Source: an uncultured Actinomycetes bacterium (GTDB lineage: Bacteria; Actinomycetota; Actinomycetes; Actinomycetales; Microbacteriaceae). From it: 64,000 bases of DNA. This document shows positions 37,481-48,463 of the stretch, one piece after another (the first letter of the stretch is position 1; the number at the start of each line of letters is the position of its first letter). A program made the translations under genes and the position numbers. The notes beneath the pieces were generated by a model, which did not search any database, had not been told where the DNA came from, and saw nothing but the letters and a program-made list of their open reading frames with translations. The stretch lies in NCBI GenBank assembly GCA_903920435.1, contig CAIXMB010000094.1, positions 1 to 64,000 on the forward strand, in the 5' to 3' direction.

Positions 37481-39055
37481 TTAGCGGCCGCCCGCGCGGC
37501 GCTTGTTGAACACGTCGAACGCGACGGCGAACAGGAGCACGAGGCCCTTGACCGCCTGCTGCCACTCGATGCCGATACCGAGGATCGACATGCCGTTGTT
37601 GAGCACACCGATGATGAGACCACCGATGATGGCGCCGCCGATGGTGCCGACACCGCCCTGCACGGCGGCCCCACCGATGAACGCAGCGGAGATCGCCTCG
37701 AGCTCGAATCCGTCACCGGCCTTGGGGCCCGCGAGGTTGAGCCGCGCGGTGAAGACCAGGCCGGCGAGCGCTGCGAGCACGCCCATGTTGACGAAGATCA
37801 GGAAGTCGACCTGGCGGGTCTTGACACCGCTCAGCTCGGCCGCGTGGCGGTTGCCGCCGATGGCGTAGATGTGGCGGCCGTACACGCTGCGGTTGGTCAC
37901 GATGCCGTAGATCATCACGAGCACCGCGAGCACGATGAGCGTGATCGGGATGCCCTTGAACGACGCCAGGGCGAACGCGAACGCTCCGACACCCGCTGTC
38001 ACGAGCACGATCTTCGCCACGAACCAGCCGAGCGGCTCGACCTCCTGGCCGTAGCTCTTGCGACCGGCGCGCGAGCGCACCTGCTGCACGATGAATCCCG
38101 CGATCGCGATGACCGCGACCCCCATGGTGAGCGGGTCGACCTGGAAGTCCCCGAACACGTTGGTGAGGAATCCGTTACCCAGCGCGCGGTACTCGACGGG
38201 GAACGAGCCGATGTTCGAGTTGCCGAGCACGACCAGCGCGAGCCCTCGGAAGATGAGCATGCCCGCCAGTGTCACGATGAACGCCGGTATGCCCACATAG
38301 GCGATCCAGAACCCCTGCCAAGCCCCCACCAGAGCGCCGATGAGCAGCGAGAGGATGATCGCCACGAACCAGGGCAGTTCCATCTTGACGGCGAACACAC
38401 CGGATACGGCACCGATGAAGGCGGCGACCGAGCCGACCGAGAGGTCGATGTGGCCCGCGACGATGACCATGACCATACCGATCGCGAGGATCAGGATGTA
38501 GCCGTTCTGCACGATGAGGTTGGAGATGTTCTGCGGGCGCAGGAGCACGCCGTTGGTGAGGATCGAGAACAGCACGACGACCGCGATGAGGGCCAGGAAG
38601 ATGCCGTTCTTGCTCAGGTCGGCGACCACGTGGGTGAGCGCTGCCGAGACACCGCTGCCGGTCGGGAAGTCCTTCTCCGCGGGGTCGAAGCCCTCGCGCA
38701 CGTCGAACGTGGTGGCGCCACTGCGCGTGAGGGCGCGCGGCCAGCCGACGGGCGTGCCCGTCGCGCTGTCGAGCACGCGCAGGCCCTGGAACTGGTTGCC
38801 CACCGTGTACCCGCGCGTCGCGAGCAGGCGCACGCTGTAGACGATGAACGCGACGGTCGCCGCCCACAGGATCACCGCGATCACGAGCGTCACGTAGTAG
38901 GTGTTGAGGTTGCCGCTCGCCGAGCCGACGATGAGGGCACCGGCACCGGCTCCCGCAAGGACGAGCGCGATGACGACGTCGATGACGACGGCGAGCGCCT
39001 TCCTCCCGGTGGGCGCCGCCTTCGTGGCGGATGATGCGGTGGCGGTTGTCGACAT
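37481..39055 (-). CDS. mmsB: CUT2 sugar ABC permease with RDD-like N-terminal domain
   Basis: A 524-residue permease, about 60 longer than its paralog at 25425. Residues about 150-524 are a complete BPD_transp_2 permease (GHIDLSVGSVAAFIG, ELEAISAAFIGGAAVQGG). The first about 115 residues add two membrane helices (about 20-44 and 54-76) and a following segment GYTVGNQFQGLRVLD...GWPRALTR. This closely follows the RDD-family layout (Arg18/Asp26 in helix 1, then the G-x-T-x-G...G-x-R-V motif). The ATG has AAGGAG upstream. It lies 35 bases behind the ATPase gene. Probable arabinose or mixed pentose transport. Confidence 0.88.
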   Translation of the reverse strand: MSTTATASSATKAAPTGRKALAVVIDVVIALVLAGAGAGALIVGSASGNLNTYYVTLVIAVILWAATVAFIVYSVRLLATRGYTVGNQFQGLRVLDSATGTPVGWPRALTRSGATTFDVREGFDPAEKDFPTGSGVSAALTHVVADLSKNGIFLALIAVVVLFSILTNGVLLRPQNISNLIVQNGYILILAIGMVMVIVAGHIDLSVGSVAAFIGAVSGVFAVKMELPWFVAIILSLLIGALVGAWQGFWIAYVGIPAFIVTLAGMLIFRGLALVVLGNSNIGSFPVEYRALGNGFLTNVFGDFQVDPLTMGVAVIAIAGFIVQQVRSRAGRKSYGQEVEPLGWFVAKIVLVTAGVGAFAFALASFKGIPITLIVLAVLVMIYGIVTNRSVYGRHIYAIGGNRHAAELSGVKTRQVDFLIFVNMGVLAALAGLVFTARLNLAGPKAGDGFELEAISAAFIGGAAVQGGVGTIGGAIIGGLIIGVLNNGMSILGIGIEWQQAVKGLVLLFAVAFDVFNKRRAGGR

Positions 39056-39090
39056 GGGGATTGCTCCTTCGGATCTCTGCTGCGGGCCCG

Positions 39091-40620
<1,530 letters not shown>

Positions 40621-40677
40621 GTCGGCGTCTCCGGCTTCTTTGTCGAACGGGCTTGGGGGCAGCGTAGTACGAGGGGT

Positions 40678-40714
40678 GCCAGTGGCGGGAAGGGGTTGCC
40701 TCCCCGCCACTGGC
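40678..40714 (-). terminator. Intercistronic hairpin between binding-protein and ATPase genes
   Basis: GCCAGTGGCGGG (40678-40689) pairs perfectly with CCCGCCACTGGC (40703-40714), 27 bases past the binding-protein stop and 58 bases before the ATPase start. Such a hairpin typically stabilises the upstream message and attenuates read-through, giving more binding protein than transporter. Confidence 0.65.
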
Positions 40715-40741
40715 GGAGTGTGCTAATTGCAGAACTGCTGG

Positions 40742-41866
40742 TTACAGGCCGATCTCGGCTGCGGTCCAGTAGCCCGTGTCAACGAGCGCTTCCTTGACGT
40801 TGTCCTTGGTGACCTGCACCGGCTGGAGCAGGTAGGACGGGACGACGAGCTTGCCGTTGTCGTACGTCGTGGTGTCGTTGATCTCCGGCTCGTCTCCACC
40901 GAGGACGGCGATAGCCATGGCCGCAGCGACCTTGGCGAGCTCGCGGGTGTCCTTGAAGATGGTGGCGTACTGCTCACCGGCGAGGATCGCCTTGACCGAG
41001 TCGACCTCGGCGTCCTGGCCCGAGATGATCGGCCAGCCCTCTCCGACCGTGTAACCAGCGTCGGTCAGAGCCGAGATGATTCCACGCGAGAGACCGTCGT
41101 ACGGGGAGAGCACGGCGTTGACCTTGCTGCCGTCCGAGTACGTCGACGTGAGGATGTCCTCCATGCGGCTCTGGGCGACCTCGCCGTCCCAGCGAAGCGT
41201 TGCCGCCTGCTCGATGGCGGTCTGGCCGCTCTTGACGACGAGCGTTCCATCATCGATCAGCGGCTGGAGCACGTCCATGGCGCCGTTGAAGAAGAAGAAC
41301 GCGTTGTTGTCGTCAAGCGATCCGGCGAACAGCTCGATGTTGAACGGGCCGGCAGGCGCGTCAGCGATCGCGGTGCCGTCGAGCTCCGTGAGGCCGAGGC
41401 CGTTCAGGAGCGTCCAGGCCTGCTGCTGGCCCACGAGGAAGTTGTCGAACGTCGCGTAGTAGTTGACGTTCTCCGAGTCGCGGATCAGGCGGTCGTACGC
41501 GATGACGGGAATGCCGCCGTCAGCAGCCTCCTGCAGCACGTTGGTGAGCGTGGTGCCGTCGATCGCGGCGATGATCAGGGCCTTTGCGCCCTTGGTGATC
41601 ATGTTCTCGACCTGGCTGACCTGGGTGGGGATGTCGTCTTCTGCGTACTGCAGGTCGACGGTGAATCCCTGGCCCTCGAGGGTCTCCTTCAGCGCGTTGC
41701 CGTCGGCGATCCAGCGCTCCGACGACTTCGTCGGCATCGCGACGCCGATGAGGCCGCCGTCGGTGGCTGCGTCGCCGCTGCCGGTGTCTGCCGCAGGTGC
41801 GCAAGCCGCGAGGCCGACAACCATGGCGCCAGCAGCAACGAGCGAGAGAATGCTTCTCTTCTTCAC
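40742..41866 (-). CDS. chvE: CUT2 sugar-binding lipoprotein (ChvE-like, arabinose context)
   Basis: A 374-residue lipoprotein with a lipobox LAAC at about residue 22. The mature part begins [14 protein letters not shown] and contains [22 protein letters not shown], the same ligand-binding pattern as the paralog at 24263. The GTG at 41866 follows AAAGGAAA. The longer open frame upstream overlaps the ara terminator region and is rejected. It leads the third CUT2 operon, 124 bases downstream of araA. Confidence 0.87.
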   Translation of the reverse strand: MKKRSILSLVAAGAMVVGLAACAPAADTGSGDAATDGGLIGVAMPTKSSERWIADGNALKETLEGQGFTVDLQYAEDDIPTQVSQVENMITKGAKALIIAAIDGTTLTNVLQEAADGGIPVIAYDRLIRDSENVNYYATFDNFLVGQQQAWTLLNGLGLTELDGTAIADAPAGPFNIELFAGSLDDNNAFFFFNGAMDVLQPLIDDGTLVVKSGQTAIEQAATLRWDGEVAQSRMEDILTSTYSDGSKVNAVLSPYDGLSRGIISALTDAGYTVGEGWPIISGQDAEVDSVKAILAGEQYATIFKDTRELAKVAAAMAIAVLGGDEPEINDTTTYDNGKLVVPSYLLQPVQVTKDNVKEALVDTGYWTAAEIGL

Positions 41867-41948
41867 TGTGTTTCCTTTCGAAATGGACGTCATTGTCAGT
41901 TGTGGTGCTGTTGCGATCCGGCTTCGTCCATGAAAGTCGGATCCCTTT

Positions 41949-41966
41949 CCGGGGAGTGGTCCCCGG
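41949..41966 (-). terminator. Short hairpin after araA
   Basis: CCGGGGA-GTGG-TCCCCGG is a perfect 7-bp stem with a 4-base loop, 24 bases past the araA stop. No U tract follows, so read-through into the CUT2 operon is possible. Confidence 0.5.
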
Positions 41967-41990
41967 CAAGTTCCTTGGTACTTGTGGTGC

Positions 41991-43502
41991 TTACAAACCC
42001 TGCGCCAACCGGTAGTAGGCCGCGTTCCAGCGGACCTCCTTCTGGAAGTCACGCAGGGTCGTTTCCTCGTCGATGACGAGAAGCTCTGTGCGGGCCATCT
42101 CGGCCCAGTCGCGGAAGACGTCGACGCCCACCGCGGTGGTCATGACGGTGTGGTGAGCGGCACCGGCGGTCAGCCAGGCGGCGGCGCTCGTCGCGAAGTC
42201 GGGGGCGGGCTTCCACACCGCGCGCCCGACGGGCAGGTTCGGCATAGGTGCATCGAGCGGCACGTTCTCCACGACGTTCGCGACGAGCCGGAACCTGTCG
42301 CGCATGTCGCTCAGCGCCACGACGACTGCCGGGCCGGAGTCCGCGGTGAAGACCAGGCGCACCGGGTCGTCCTTGCCGCCGATGCCGAGCGGGTGGATCT
42401 CGAGGCTCGCCTTCTGCGAGCTCAGCGACGGGCTCACCTCGAGCATGTGCGCACCGAGGATCTTCTCCTCGCCGGGCGTGAGGTGGTAGGTGTAGTCCTC
42501 CATGAGCGACGCGCCGCCGGGCAGGCCGGCACCCATGACGGATGCCACGCGCACGAGGATCGCGGTCTTCCAGTCGCCCTCCGCGCCGAAGCCGTAGCCA
42601 TCGGCCATGAGCCGCTGAACGGCGAGCCCGGGGAGCTGCTTGAGCGCGCCGAGATCCTCGAAGCTCGTGGTGAATGCCGAGAAGCCGCCGGCCTCGAGGA
42701 AGCTCCGCAGGCCCAATTCGATCGCGGCGCCGTAGCGCAGCGACTCGTGGCGCTCGCCACCGCGGCGCAGCTCGGGCACGACGTCGTACTCGTCCTCATA
42801 GACGGCGACGAGCGCGTCGATGTCCGCGCCCGATGCGGCGTGCACCGCGTCAGCGAGCTCGTTGACGCCCCAGGTGTTGACCTGCACGCCGAATCGCAGC
42901 TCCGCCTCGGTCTTGTCACCCTCGGTGACGGCGACGTAGCGCATGTTGTCGCCGAACCGCGCGAGCTTGAGGCCGCGTGCGGCGTCCCATCCGGCCGCCG
43001 CACGCGACCAGGTCACGACGCTCGACACGACCGCCGGGTTCGACACGTGGCCGACGACGGTCTTGCGGGCGACGCCCAGGCGCGCCTGGATGTACCCGAA
43101 CTCACGGTCGCCGTGGGCGGCCTGGTTGAGGTTCATGAAGTCGAAGTCGATGTCGCCCCAGGGCAGCTCGACGTTGGCCTGGGTGTGCAGGTGCAGCAGC
43201 GGCTTGCGCAGCGCGTCGAGCCCGGCGATCCACATCTTTGCCGGGCTGAAGGTGTGCATCCACGCGATGACGCCGATGACGTTGTCGGCGGCGTTGACCT
43301 CCAGGGCCATGCGGCGGATCGCGTCGGAACCCTTCAGCACCGGCTTCCACACGAGCGTGACGGGCAGCCCCGCACCGAGTTCGGCGGCGACGGCCTGCGA
43401 CTGCTCGGCGACCTGGCGCAGTGTCTCCTCGCCGTAGAGATCCTGGCTTCCCGTGAGGAACCAGACCTCTTTGGTCTTCAGGTCGGGGATGATGCTGGTC
43501 AC
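41991..43502 (-). CDS. araA: L-arabinose isomerase
   Basis: A 503-residue enzyme converting L-arabinose to L-ribulose. The family opening [17 protein letters not shown] is near the N-terminus. [17 protein letters not shown] and the C-terminal [13 protein letters not shown] follow, matching standard AraA length (about 500). Metal-ligand regions around [11 protein letters not shown] are present. The GTG start overlaps the araD stop as GTGA. Confidence 0.96.
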   Translation of the reverse strand: MTSIIPDLKTKEVWFLTGSQDLYGEETLRQVAEQSQAVAAELGAGLPVTLVWKPVLKGSDAIRRMALEVNAADNVIGVIAWMHTFSPAKMWIAGLDALRKPLLHLHTQANVELPWGDIDFDFMNLNQAAHGDREFGYIQARLGVARKTVVGHVSNPAVVSSVVTWSRAAAGWDAARGLKLARFGDNMRYVAVTEGDKTEAELRFGVQVNTWGVNELADAVHAASGADIDALVAVYEDEYDVVPELRRGGERHESLRYGAAIELGLRSFLEAGGFSAFTTSFEDLGALKQLPGLAVQRLMADGYGFGAEGDWKTAILVRVASVMGAGLPGGASLMEDYTYHLTPGEEKILGAHMLEVSPSLSSQKASLEIHPLGIGGKDDPVRLVFTADSGPAVVVALSDMRDRFRLVANVVENVPLDAPMPNLPVGRAVWKPAPDFATSAAAWLTAGAAHHTVMTTAVGVDVFRDWAEMARTELLVIDEETTLRDFQKEVRWNAAYYRLAQGL

Positions 43503-44209
43503 TTCAGGGCTCCCTGGGGTGCTTGGCCGTAGACGTTCTGGTACCGGTTGAAGAGGGAGTCGATCGCGTCCTGCGGCAGCGGGATGAGCGGGCCGCCCTG
43601 GCGGGCGAGGTGCACGGTGCGCGCCACATCCTCGACCATGACCGCTGCCTTGACCGCGTCGCGGGCGTCCTTGCCGATCGTGAACGGGCCGTGGTTCTGC
43701 ATGAGCACGGCGCGCGAGCGGTGGCCGGTGAGGGTCTGGACGATGCCGCGGCCGATCGAGTCGTCGCCGATGATGGCGAACGGCCCGACGGGAATGGGCC
43801 CGCCGAACTCGTCCGCCATCGCGGTGATGACGCACGGGATCTCCTCGCCGCGCGCCGCCCATGCCGTCGCGTAGGTCGAGTGCGTATGCACGACGCCGCC
43901 GACCTCGGGCATGGTGCGGTAGACGTAGGCGTGGGCGGCGGTGTCGCTCGAGGGCGACCGCTCCCAGCCCGGGGTGTCGGGGATGACGGCGCCGTCCAAG
44001 TCGCACAGGATCATGTTCTCCGGCGACAACTCGTCGTAGCTCACGCCCGACGGCTTGATGACGAACAGGTCGGCGCCGGGCACGCGGCCGGAGATGTTGC
44101 CGCCCGTCCACACCACCAGGCCGTAGCGGGTCAGCTCCGAGTGCAGGGCGGCGACGTCGTCGCGCACGCGTGCGATGGCCACCTGCACCTCGGGAGTGAA
44201 CGCGCTCAT
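43499..44209 (-). CDS. araD: L-ribulose-5-phosphate 4-epimerase
   Basis: A 236-residue class II aldolase-fold enzyme producing D-xylulose 5-phosphate, where the arabinose and xylose pathways meet. Key features are WTGGNISGR near the N-terminus, zinc ligands in [11 protein letters not shown], and MQNHGPF with a further His. The start ATG overlaps the araB stop as ATGA. Confidence 0.95.
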   Translation of the reverse strand: MSAFTPEVQVAIARVRDDVAALHSELTRYGLVVWTGGNISGRVPGADLFVIKPSGVSYDELSPENMILCDLDGAVIPDTPGWERSPSSDTAAHAYVYRTMPEVGGVVHTHSTYATAWAARGEEIPCVITAMADEFGGPIPVGPFAIIGDDSIGRGIVQTLTGHRSRAVLMQNHGPFTIGKDARDAVKAAVMVEDVARTVHLARQGGPLIPLPQDAIDSLFNRYQNVYGQAPQGALK

Positions 44210-45885
44210 GCGGTCACCCGCTCGCGCAGCGCCTCACGGCGCAGGGCCTTGAGGCGGTGCATGACGTCGTTGGCGCCGCGCCCGAAGTAGTCGTGCAGCT
44301 GCGTGTACTCCGCGTACAGCGCGTCGTAGGCGTCCGCGGCCTCGGGGTTCGGCTCGTAGACGGCCCGGTTGACCTTGCCCATCGCCTCGCCGGCGGCGAG
44401 CACGCTCGGGTAGGCGCCGGCCGCCACCGCGGCGTGGATCGCCGAGCCGAGCGCGGGGCCCTGCTCGCTCGCGATGATCGAGAGCGGCATGCGCAGCACG
44501 TCGGAGTACACCTGCATGAGGAACGGGTTGCGCAGCAGCCCTCCGGCGACGATGAACTCGGTGACCGGAACCCCACTGGCGTTGAACGACTCCACGATCT
44601 CGCGGGTGCCGAAGGCCGTCGCCTCGAACAGCGCGCGGTAGATCTCCTCGGGGCGGGTGGTGAGCGTCTGGCCGACGAGCAGTCCGCTCAGCTCGGCGTC
44701 GACCAGGACGGAGCGGTTGCCGCCGTTCCAGTCGAGGGCGATGAGTCCATGGCCGCCCACGGGCTGGCCCTGGGCGAGCTGGGTGAGGTGCTCGTGGATG
44801 CTCAGGCCGGCGGCCGCGGCATCCGTGTAGTAGCTCGCGGGAACCTGGTTCTTGACGTACCAGGCGAAGATGTCGCCGACGCCCGACTGGCCGGCCTCGT
44901 AGCCGTACAGGCCCGAGACGATGCCCCCGTCGACCACGCCGCACATGCCGGGCACCTCGACGAGCACGTCCGAGTTCATGACGTGGCAGGTGGACGTGCC
45001 CATGATCGCGACGAGCTGGCCGGGCTGCGTGGCGCGCGCGGCGGGGGCCGTGACATGCGCGTCGACGTTGCCGACCGCGACGGCGATGCCCTCGGGCAGG
45101 CCAGTCCAGCCGGATGCCTCGGCGGTCAGTGTGCCCGCGGCGTCGCCGAGCTGGCCGATCGTGTGCTCGAGCTTGTCGGTGACGAAGCCCGCGAAGCCAG
45201 GGTTGAGCGCGGCGAGGAAGTCGCTGCCGGGGTACTGGCCGTCCTGCAGTATCCCCTTGTAGCCCGCCGTGCAGGCGTTGCGCACGTAGGCGCCGGTGAG
45301 CTGCCAGACGATCCAGTCGGCGGCCTCGACCCAGTGGTCCATGCGCTCGTAGATCTCGGGCGCCTCCTCGAGCAACTGGAGGCCCTTGGCGAACTCCCAC
45401 TCGCTCGAGATGAGGCCGCCGTACCGCGGCAGCCAGCCCTCGCCGCGCGACGCAGCGAGCTCGTTGATGCGGTCGGCCTGCGGCTGGCCGGCGTGGTGCT
45501 TCCAGAGCTTGACGTAGGCGTGCGGGTTGCCGGCGTACTCGGGCAGCTCGTTGAGCGGCGTGCCGTCGGCGAGCGTCGGGATCATCGTGCACGCGGTGAA
45601 GTCGGTGCCGATGCCGATCACGGCTGCCGGGTCGATCCCCGCGGCCGACACGGCTGCCGGAACGGCGGTCTTGAGCACGTCGACGTAGTCGGAGGGCACC
45701 TGCAGGGCCCACTCGGGCGGCAGCTTCGCCCCGGTGCTGGCGAGCACGTCGTCCATGACGGCGTGGCTGTAGTCGTGGGTGGCGGAGCCGAGCTCTGCGC
45801 CATCGGAGACCCGGACGACTACCGCGCGCCCAGAGAGAGTCCCGAAGTCGATGCCGACGACGTACTGCTCGTCAGTTGGGCTCAC
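44206..45885 (-). CDS. araB: Ribulokinase
   Basis: A FGGY-family kinase phosphorylating L-ribulose (about 559 residues). The N-terminal phosphate loop is [14 protein letters not shown], the family region [16 protein letters not shown] follows, and MGTSTCHVM is the second phosphate-binding loop, with the ribulokinase-specific Cys. I prefer the GTG at 45885: GGAG lies 6 bases upstream, while the in-frame ATG at 45897 has no ribosome binding site. It leads the araBAD operon, under two operator-like sites at 45916-45964. Confidence 0.94.
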   Translation of the reverse strand: MSPTDEQYVVGIDFGTLSGRAVVVRVSDGAELGSATHDYSHAVMDDVLASTGAKLPPEWALQVPSDYVDVLKTAVPAAVSAAGIDPAAVIGIGTDFTACTMIPTLADGTPLNELPEYAGNPHAYVKLWKHHAGQPQADRINELAASRGEGWLPRYGGLISSEWEFAKGLQLLEEAPEIYERMDHWVEAADWIVWQLTGAYVRNACTAGYKGILQDGQYPGSDFLAALNPGFAGFVTDKLEHTIGQLGDAAGTLTAEASGWTGLPEGIAVAVGNVDAHVTAPAARATQPGQLVAIMGTSTCHVMNSDVLVEVPGMCGVVDGGIVSGLYGYEAGQSGVGDIFAWYVKNQVPASYYTDAAAAGLSIHEHLTQLAQGQPVGGHGLIALDWNGGNRSVLVDAELSGLLVGQTLTTRPEEIYRALFEATAFGTREIVESFNASGVPVTEFIVAGGLLRNPFLMQVYSDVLRMPLSIIASEQGPALGSAIHAAVAAGAYPSVLAAGEAMGKVNRAVYEPNPEAADAYDALYAEYTQLHDYFGRGANDVMHRLKALRREALRERVTA

Positions 45886-45915
45886 GGGGGACTCCATCGT
45901 CTGGGTGCTGCGCTT

Positions 45916-45929
45916 TGTGACCGTTCACA
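45916..45929. promoter_or_regulatory. Arabinose operator site 1
   Basis: TGTGA-CCGT-TCACA is an inverted repeat just downstream of the predicted -10 of the ara promoter, about 30 bases before the araB start. The 10-base TGTGACCGTT reappears inverted in site 2 (45955-45964), which supports one protein binding both. Confidence 0.6.
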
Positions 45930-45943
45930 TTGCGTGCGCCCAT

Positions 45944-45972
45944 GTTACATGCGAAACGGTCACATCTGTCAA
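45944..45972 (-). promoter_or_regulatory. Predicted araBAD promoter
   Basis: Minus strand: consensus -35 TTGACA (45972-45967), a 17-base spacer, then TGTAAC (45949-45944). The spacer contains operator site 2, so bound repressor would cover the promoter. Confidence 0.55.
45951..45964. promoter_or_regulatory. Arabinose operator site 2
   Basis: GCGAAACGGTCACA shares AACGGTCACA exactly with the complement of site 1 and lies inside the promoter spacer. The distance between the sites (about 35 bases centre to centre) could let one dimer bind each. Confidence 0.55.
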
Positions 45973-46117
45973 GCGGCCCAAGGTCACCGTCGGATAACGT
46001 CCCGCCTTCGGGGGGGGTGTGTGGCGCACCGCGCCCAAGCGGGCACACCTTCGTCGTCCGAGCACGGGAACGTCTGCGTGCCCTGAGCACGAACGCGTGC
46101 GGGTACGTCAGGAGGGA

Positions 46118-47128
46118 CTAGGCCCGCGGGCCCGCCGACTCCCGCACGATCAGCTCGGGTTCGATCTGCCCGTGCTCGAGGCGCGTGTCGCCCCGGAGCT
46201 CGGCGAGCAGGAGGGAGATCGCGCGACGGCCGATCTCGGTGAAGCTCTGCCGCACCGTGGTGAGCGGCGGGAAGAAGTGCGCGGCCTCCGGGATGTCGTC
46301 GAAGCCCACCACACTGATGTCGCCCGGGATCGAGATGTCGAGCTCGCGGCACGCGTGCATGAAGCCGAGCGCCATCTGGTCGTTGCTCGCGAACACGGCG
46401 GTGAAGTCGCGGTACCGCAGCAGCTCGAGCCCGGCGTAGTAGCCGAAGTGCGCGCTCCAGTCGCCGATGATCGGCGCCCGCGTGGCGAGCCCGGCCGCCG
46501 TCATCTCCTCCACGTAGCCCTGAAGTCGGGCCTCGGCCTCGATCCAGTCCTGCGGCCCGGAGATGTGCATGATCTCGGTGTGCCCGAGGTCGATGAGGTG
46601 CCGCGTCGCGAGCCGCGCGCCCGCCACCTGGTCGATGGACATCGAGTGCGTGCCGCCGAGGTCGGTGGTCTGCAGCGTGACGAAGGGCACGGTGATCGAC
46701 AGCTCCTTGATCACCTCGAACACGCGCACCTGCGGCGCGATGATCACGAGCGCCTCGATCGACTGGCTCAGCAGGTAGTCGAGCCCCGTCTTGATCGCGA
46801 CGTAGTCGTTCGACGAGATGTTCGTGATGCTCAGGCGGTATCCGGCCTCGCGGGCGGCGCGCTCGATCTCCTTGGTGCTCGTCGTCGGCCCGTAGTCGGC
46901 CGTCTGCTGCGCGAGCACGCCGATCGTGCGCGAGCGGCTCGTCACGAGGGCCCGCGCGGCCTGGTTGGGCCGGTAGCCGATCTCCTCGATGACATCGAGC
47001 ACGCGCTGCTTCGTGGTCTCCTTGATGCTGGGGCTCTCGTTGAGCACGCGCGACACCGTCTGGTACGAGACGCCCGCGAGGCGCGCGACGTCGCGGATAT
47101 TGGGCGCGCGCACCCGATCCGGTTCCAT
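46118..47128 (-). CDS. LacI-family regulator, probable arabinose repressor
   Basis: A 336-residue LacI/GalR protein. The helix-turn-helix is NIRDVARLAGVSYQTVSRVL near the start, followed by the hinge GYRPNQAARALVTSRS and a complete sensor domain ending VGFDDIPEAAHFFPPLTTV. I chose the ATG at 47128. A CATAAT box lies at 47142-47137, only 8 bases before it, and an upstream TTG would fall inside that box. The message is therefore probably leaderless. Position directly upstream of araBAD and the paired operators support an arabinose role. Confidence 0.87.
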   Translation of the reverse strand: MEPDRVRAPNIRDVARLAGVSYQTVSRVLNESPSIKETTKQRVLDVIEEIGYRPNQAARALVTSRSRTIGVLAQQTADYGPTTSTKEIERAAREAGYRLSITNISSNDYVAIKTGLDYLLSQSIEALVIIAPQVRVFEVIKELSITVPFVTLQTTDLGGTHSMSIDQVAGARLATRHLIDLGHTEIMHISGPQDWIEAEARLQGYVEEMTAAGLATRAPIIGDWSAHFGYYAGLELLRYRDFTAVFASNDQMALGFMHACRELDISIPGDISVVGFDDIPEAAHFFPPLTTVRQSFTEIGRRAISLLLAELRGDTRLEHGQIEPELIVRESAGPRA

Positions 47129-47137
47129 GAGGCTCAA

Positions 47138-48409
47138 TTATGCACGCGAGGCCCGGATGCCCTTCACCACCGTCACCGCGACGGCGACCACGGCGAGCAC
47201 CGCCGGGATCACGAGGTGCACCCCCGCGAGCACGAGCAGCCCCGCGACCAGCACGACGGACACGATGGCCATCCACCAGCCGAGCGAGTACCGCTTCAGC
47301 AACCGCACAGCGGCGATCATGCCGAGCGCGTACACGGCGACCATCGAGCTCGTGTGGATGAGGATGAACGGCTCAAGGTGCAGCCCCGTCGCGACCATGG
47401 CCGCGTAGTAGATCAGCGCGATGACCGCCCACGCCCCGAGTGCGCGACGCGGCACCGCGCCGGCCTCCGCGCCCTTCGCGAACCAGCGCGGCAGGTGGCC
47501 GTCTCGGCCCAGGGATGCCCCGAGGTTGGCGAACGCCGGAATGTAGGCGTTGAGCACCCCGACGCACACGATCGCCGAGATCACCGCGACGATCATGGGC
47601 CCGACCACGGGCACCGTGACGGCCACGAGGTCGATGAGCGGCACCTGGCTGTGCACGCGCGCGGAGCCGAGCACCCCGACGGTCACCACCTGCAGCGCCA
47701 GGTAGGCCAGGCCGACCACGACGATCGCGATGCCCGTCGCGAGCGGGATGGTGCGGCGCGGGTTGCGGAACTCGGCCGCGATGTGGGTCACCGCCTCCCA
47801 GCCCGCGAACGCCCACACGAACAGGCTGATCGCGAGCCCCACACCGGCCCAGCCGTGCGGGAGGAAGGGCGTGAAGTTGGCGGCGTCCATCGCGGGGCCA
47901 GACACCACGACCACCCCGACCACGACGACGACGAGCAGCGCCGTGAGCACGAGTTGGATGCGGCCCGTCAGGCGCAGCCCGAACACGTTGACCACGAGCG
48001 GGAACACGAGGAAGGCGAGCCCGAGCCACGGCACGAACGACCGCGGCGCGCCGAGGGCCGCCGACACGTACTCGCCGCCGACCGTCGCGAGCACCGGCGC
48101 GCCGAAACTCACCCCGAAGAAGAACCAGTAGCCGCTCATGCGCGCCGCGGTCGGCCCGAGCGCGAGGCGCACGAAGGTGGCGACGCCGCCCGCGTCCGGG
48201 TAGCGCGCGGCGAGCGCCGCGAACGTGCCCGCGAGCGGGGTGGAGGCGATGAGCACGGCGACCACCGCGACGATCGACGCCGGCCCCGCGGCTTCCACGG
48301 CAAGGCCCGGCAGGGCGAGGATGCCCGTGCCCAGCACCGCCGCGATGTAGAGCGCCGAGGCCTGCCCCAGTCCGAGGCGAGCGGTGTGGGCTGGAGCTTC
48401 GGCGGTCAC
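47138..48409 (-). CDS. APC-family amino acid permease
   Basis: A 423-residue membrane protein with about 12 helices. The first helix has the APC substrate-binding motif in IAAVLGTGILALPG, and ARYPDAGGVATFVRLALG follows. The WAFAGWEAVTHIAAEFRNP stretch in helix 6 is typical of APC transporters. The substrate cannot be predicted. It starts with GTG and lies just upstream of the arabinose regulator. Its stop codon overlaps that gene's -10 box. Confidence 0.85.
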   Translation of the reverse strand: MTAEAPAHTARLGLGQASALYIAAVLGTGILALPGLAVEAAGPASIVAVVAVLIASTPLAGTFAALAARYPDAGGVATFVRLALGPTAARMSGYWFFFGVSFGAPVLATVGGEYVSAALGAPRSFVPWLGLAFLVFPLVVNVFGLRLTGRIQLVLTALLVVVVVGVVVVSGPAMDAANFTPFLPHGWAGVGLAISLFVWAFAGWEAVTHIAAEFRNPRRTIPLATGIAIVVVGLAYLALQVVTVGVLGSARVHSQVPLIDLVAVTVPVVGPMIVAVISAIVCVGVLNAYIPAFANLGASLGRDGHLPRWFAKGAEAGAVPRRALGAWAVIALIYYAAMVATGLHLEPFILIHTSSMVAVYALGMIAAVRLLKRYSLGWWMAIVSVVLVAGLLVLAGVHLVIPAVLAVVAVAVTVVKGIRASRA

Positions 48410-48463
48410 CGGTCAATCATGTCCGAGACCGCCGTCACCGTCGCGCGAGAAACGGACAGCGCG

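Noticed and set aside
41867-42052. Longer N-terminus for the binding protein at 40742
   Set aside because: The extension runs through the araA terminator and stop region. The GTG at 41866 has a good ribosome binding site and begins a standard lipoprotein signal.
45916-45929. CRP/cAMP-receptor site reading of TGTGA...TCACA at the ara promoter
   Set aside because: The spacing between half-sites is 4 bases, not the 6 needed for CRP, and an exact inverted copy sits beside the LacI-controlled promoter.
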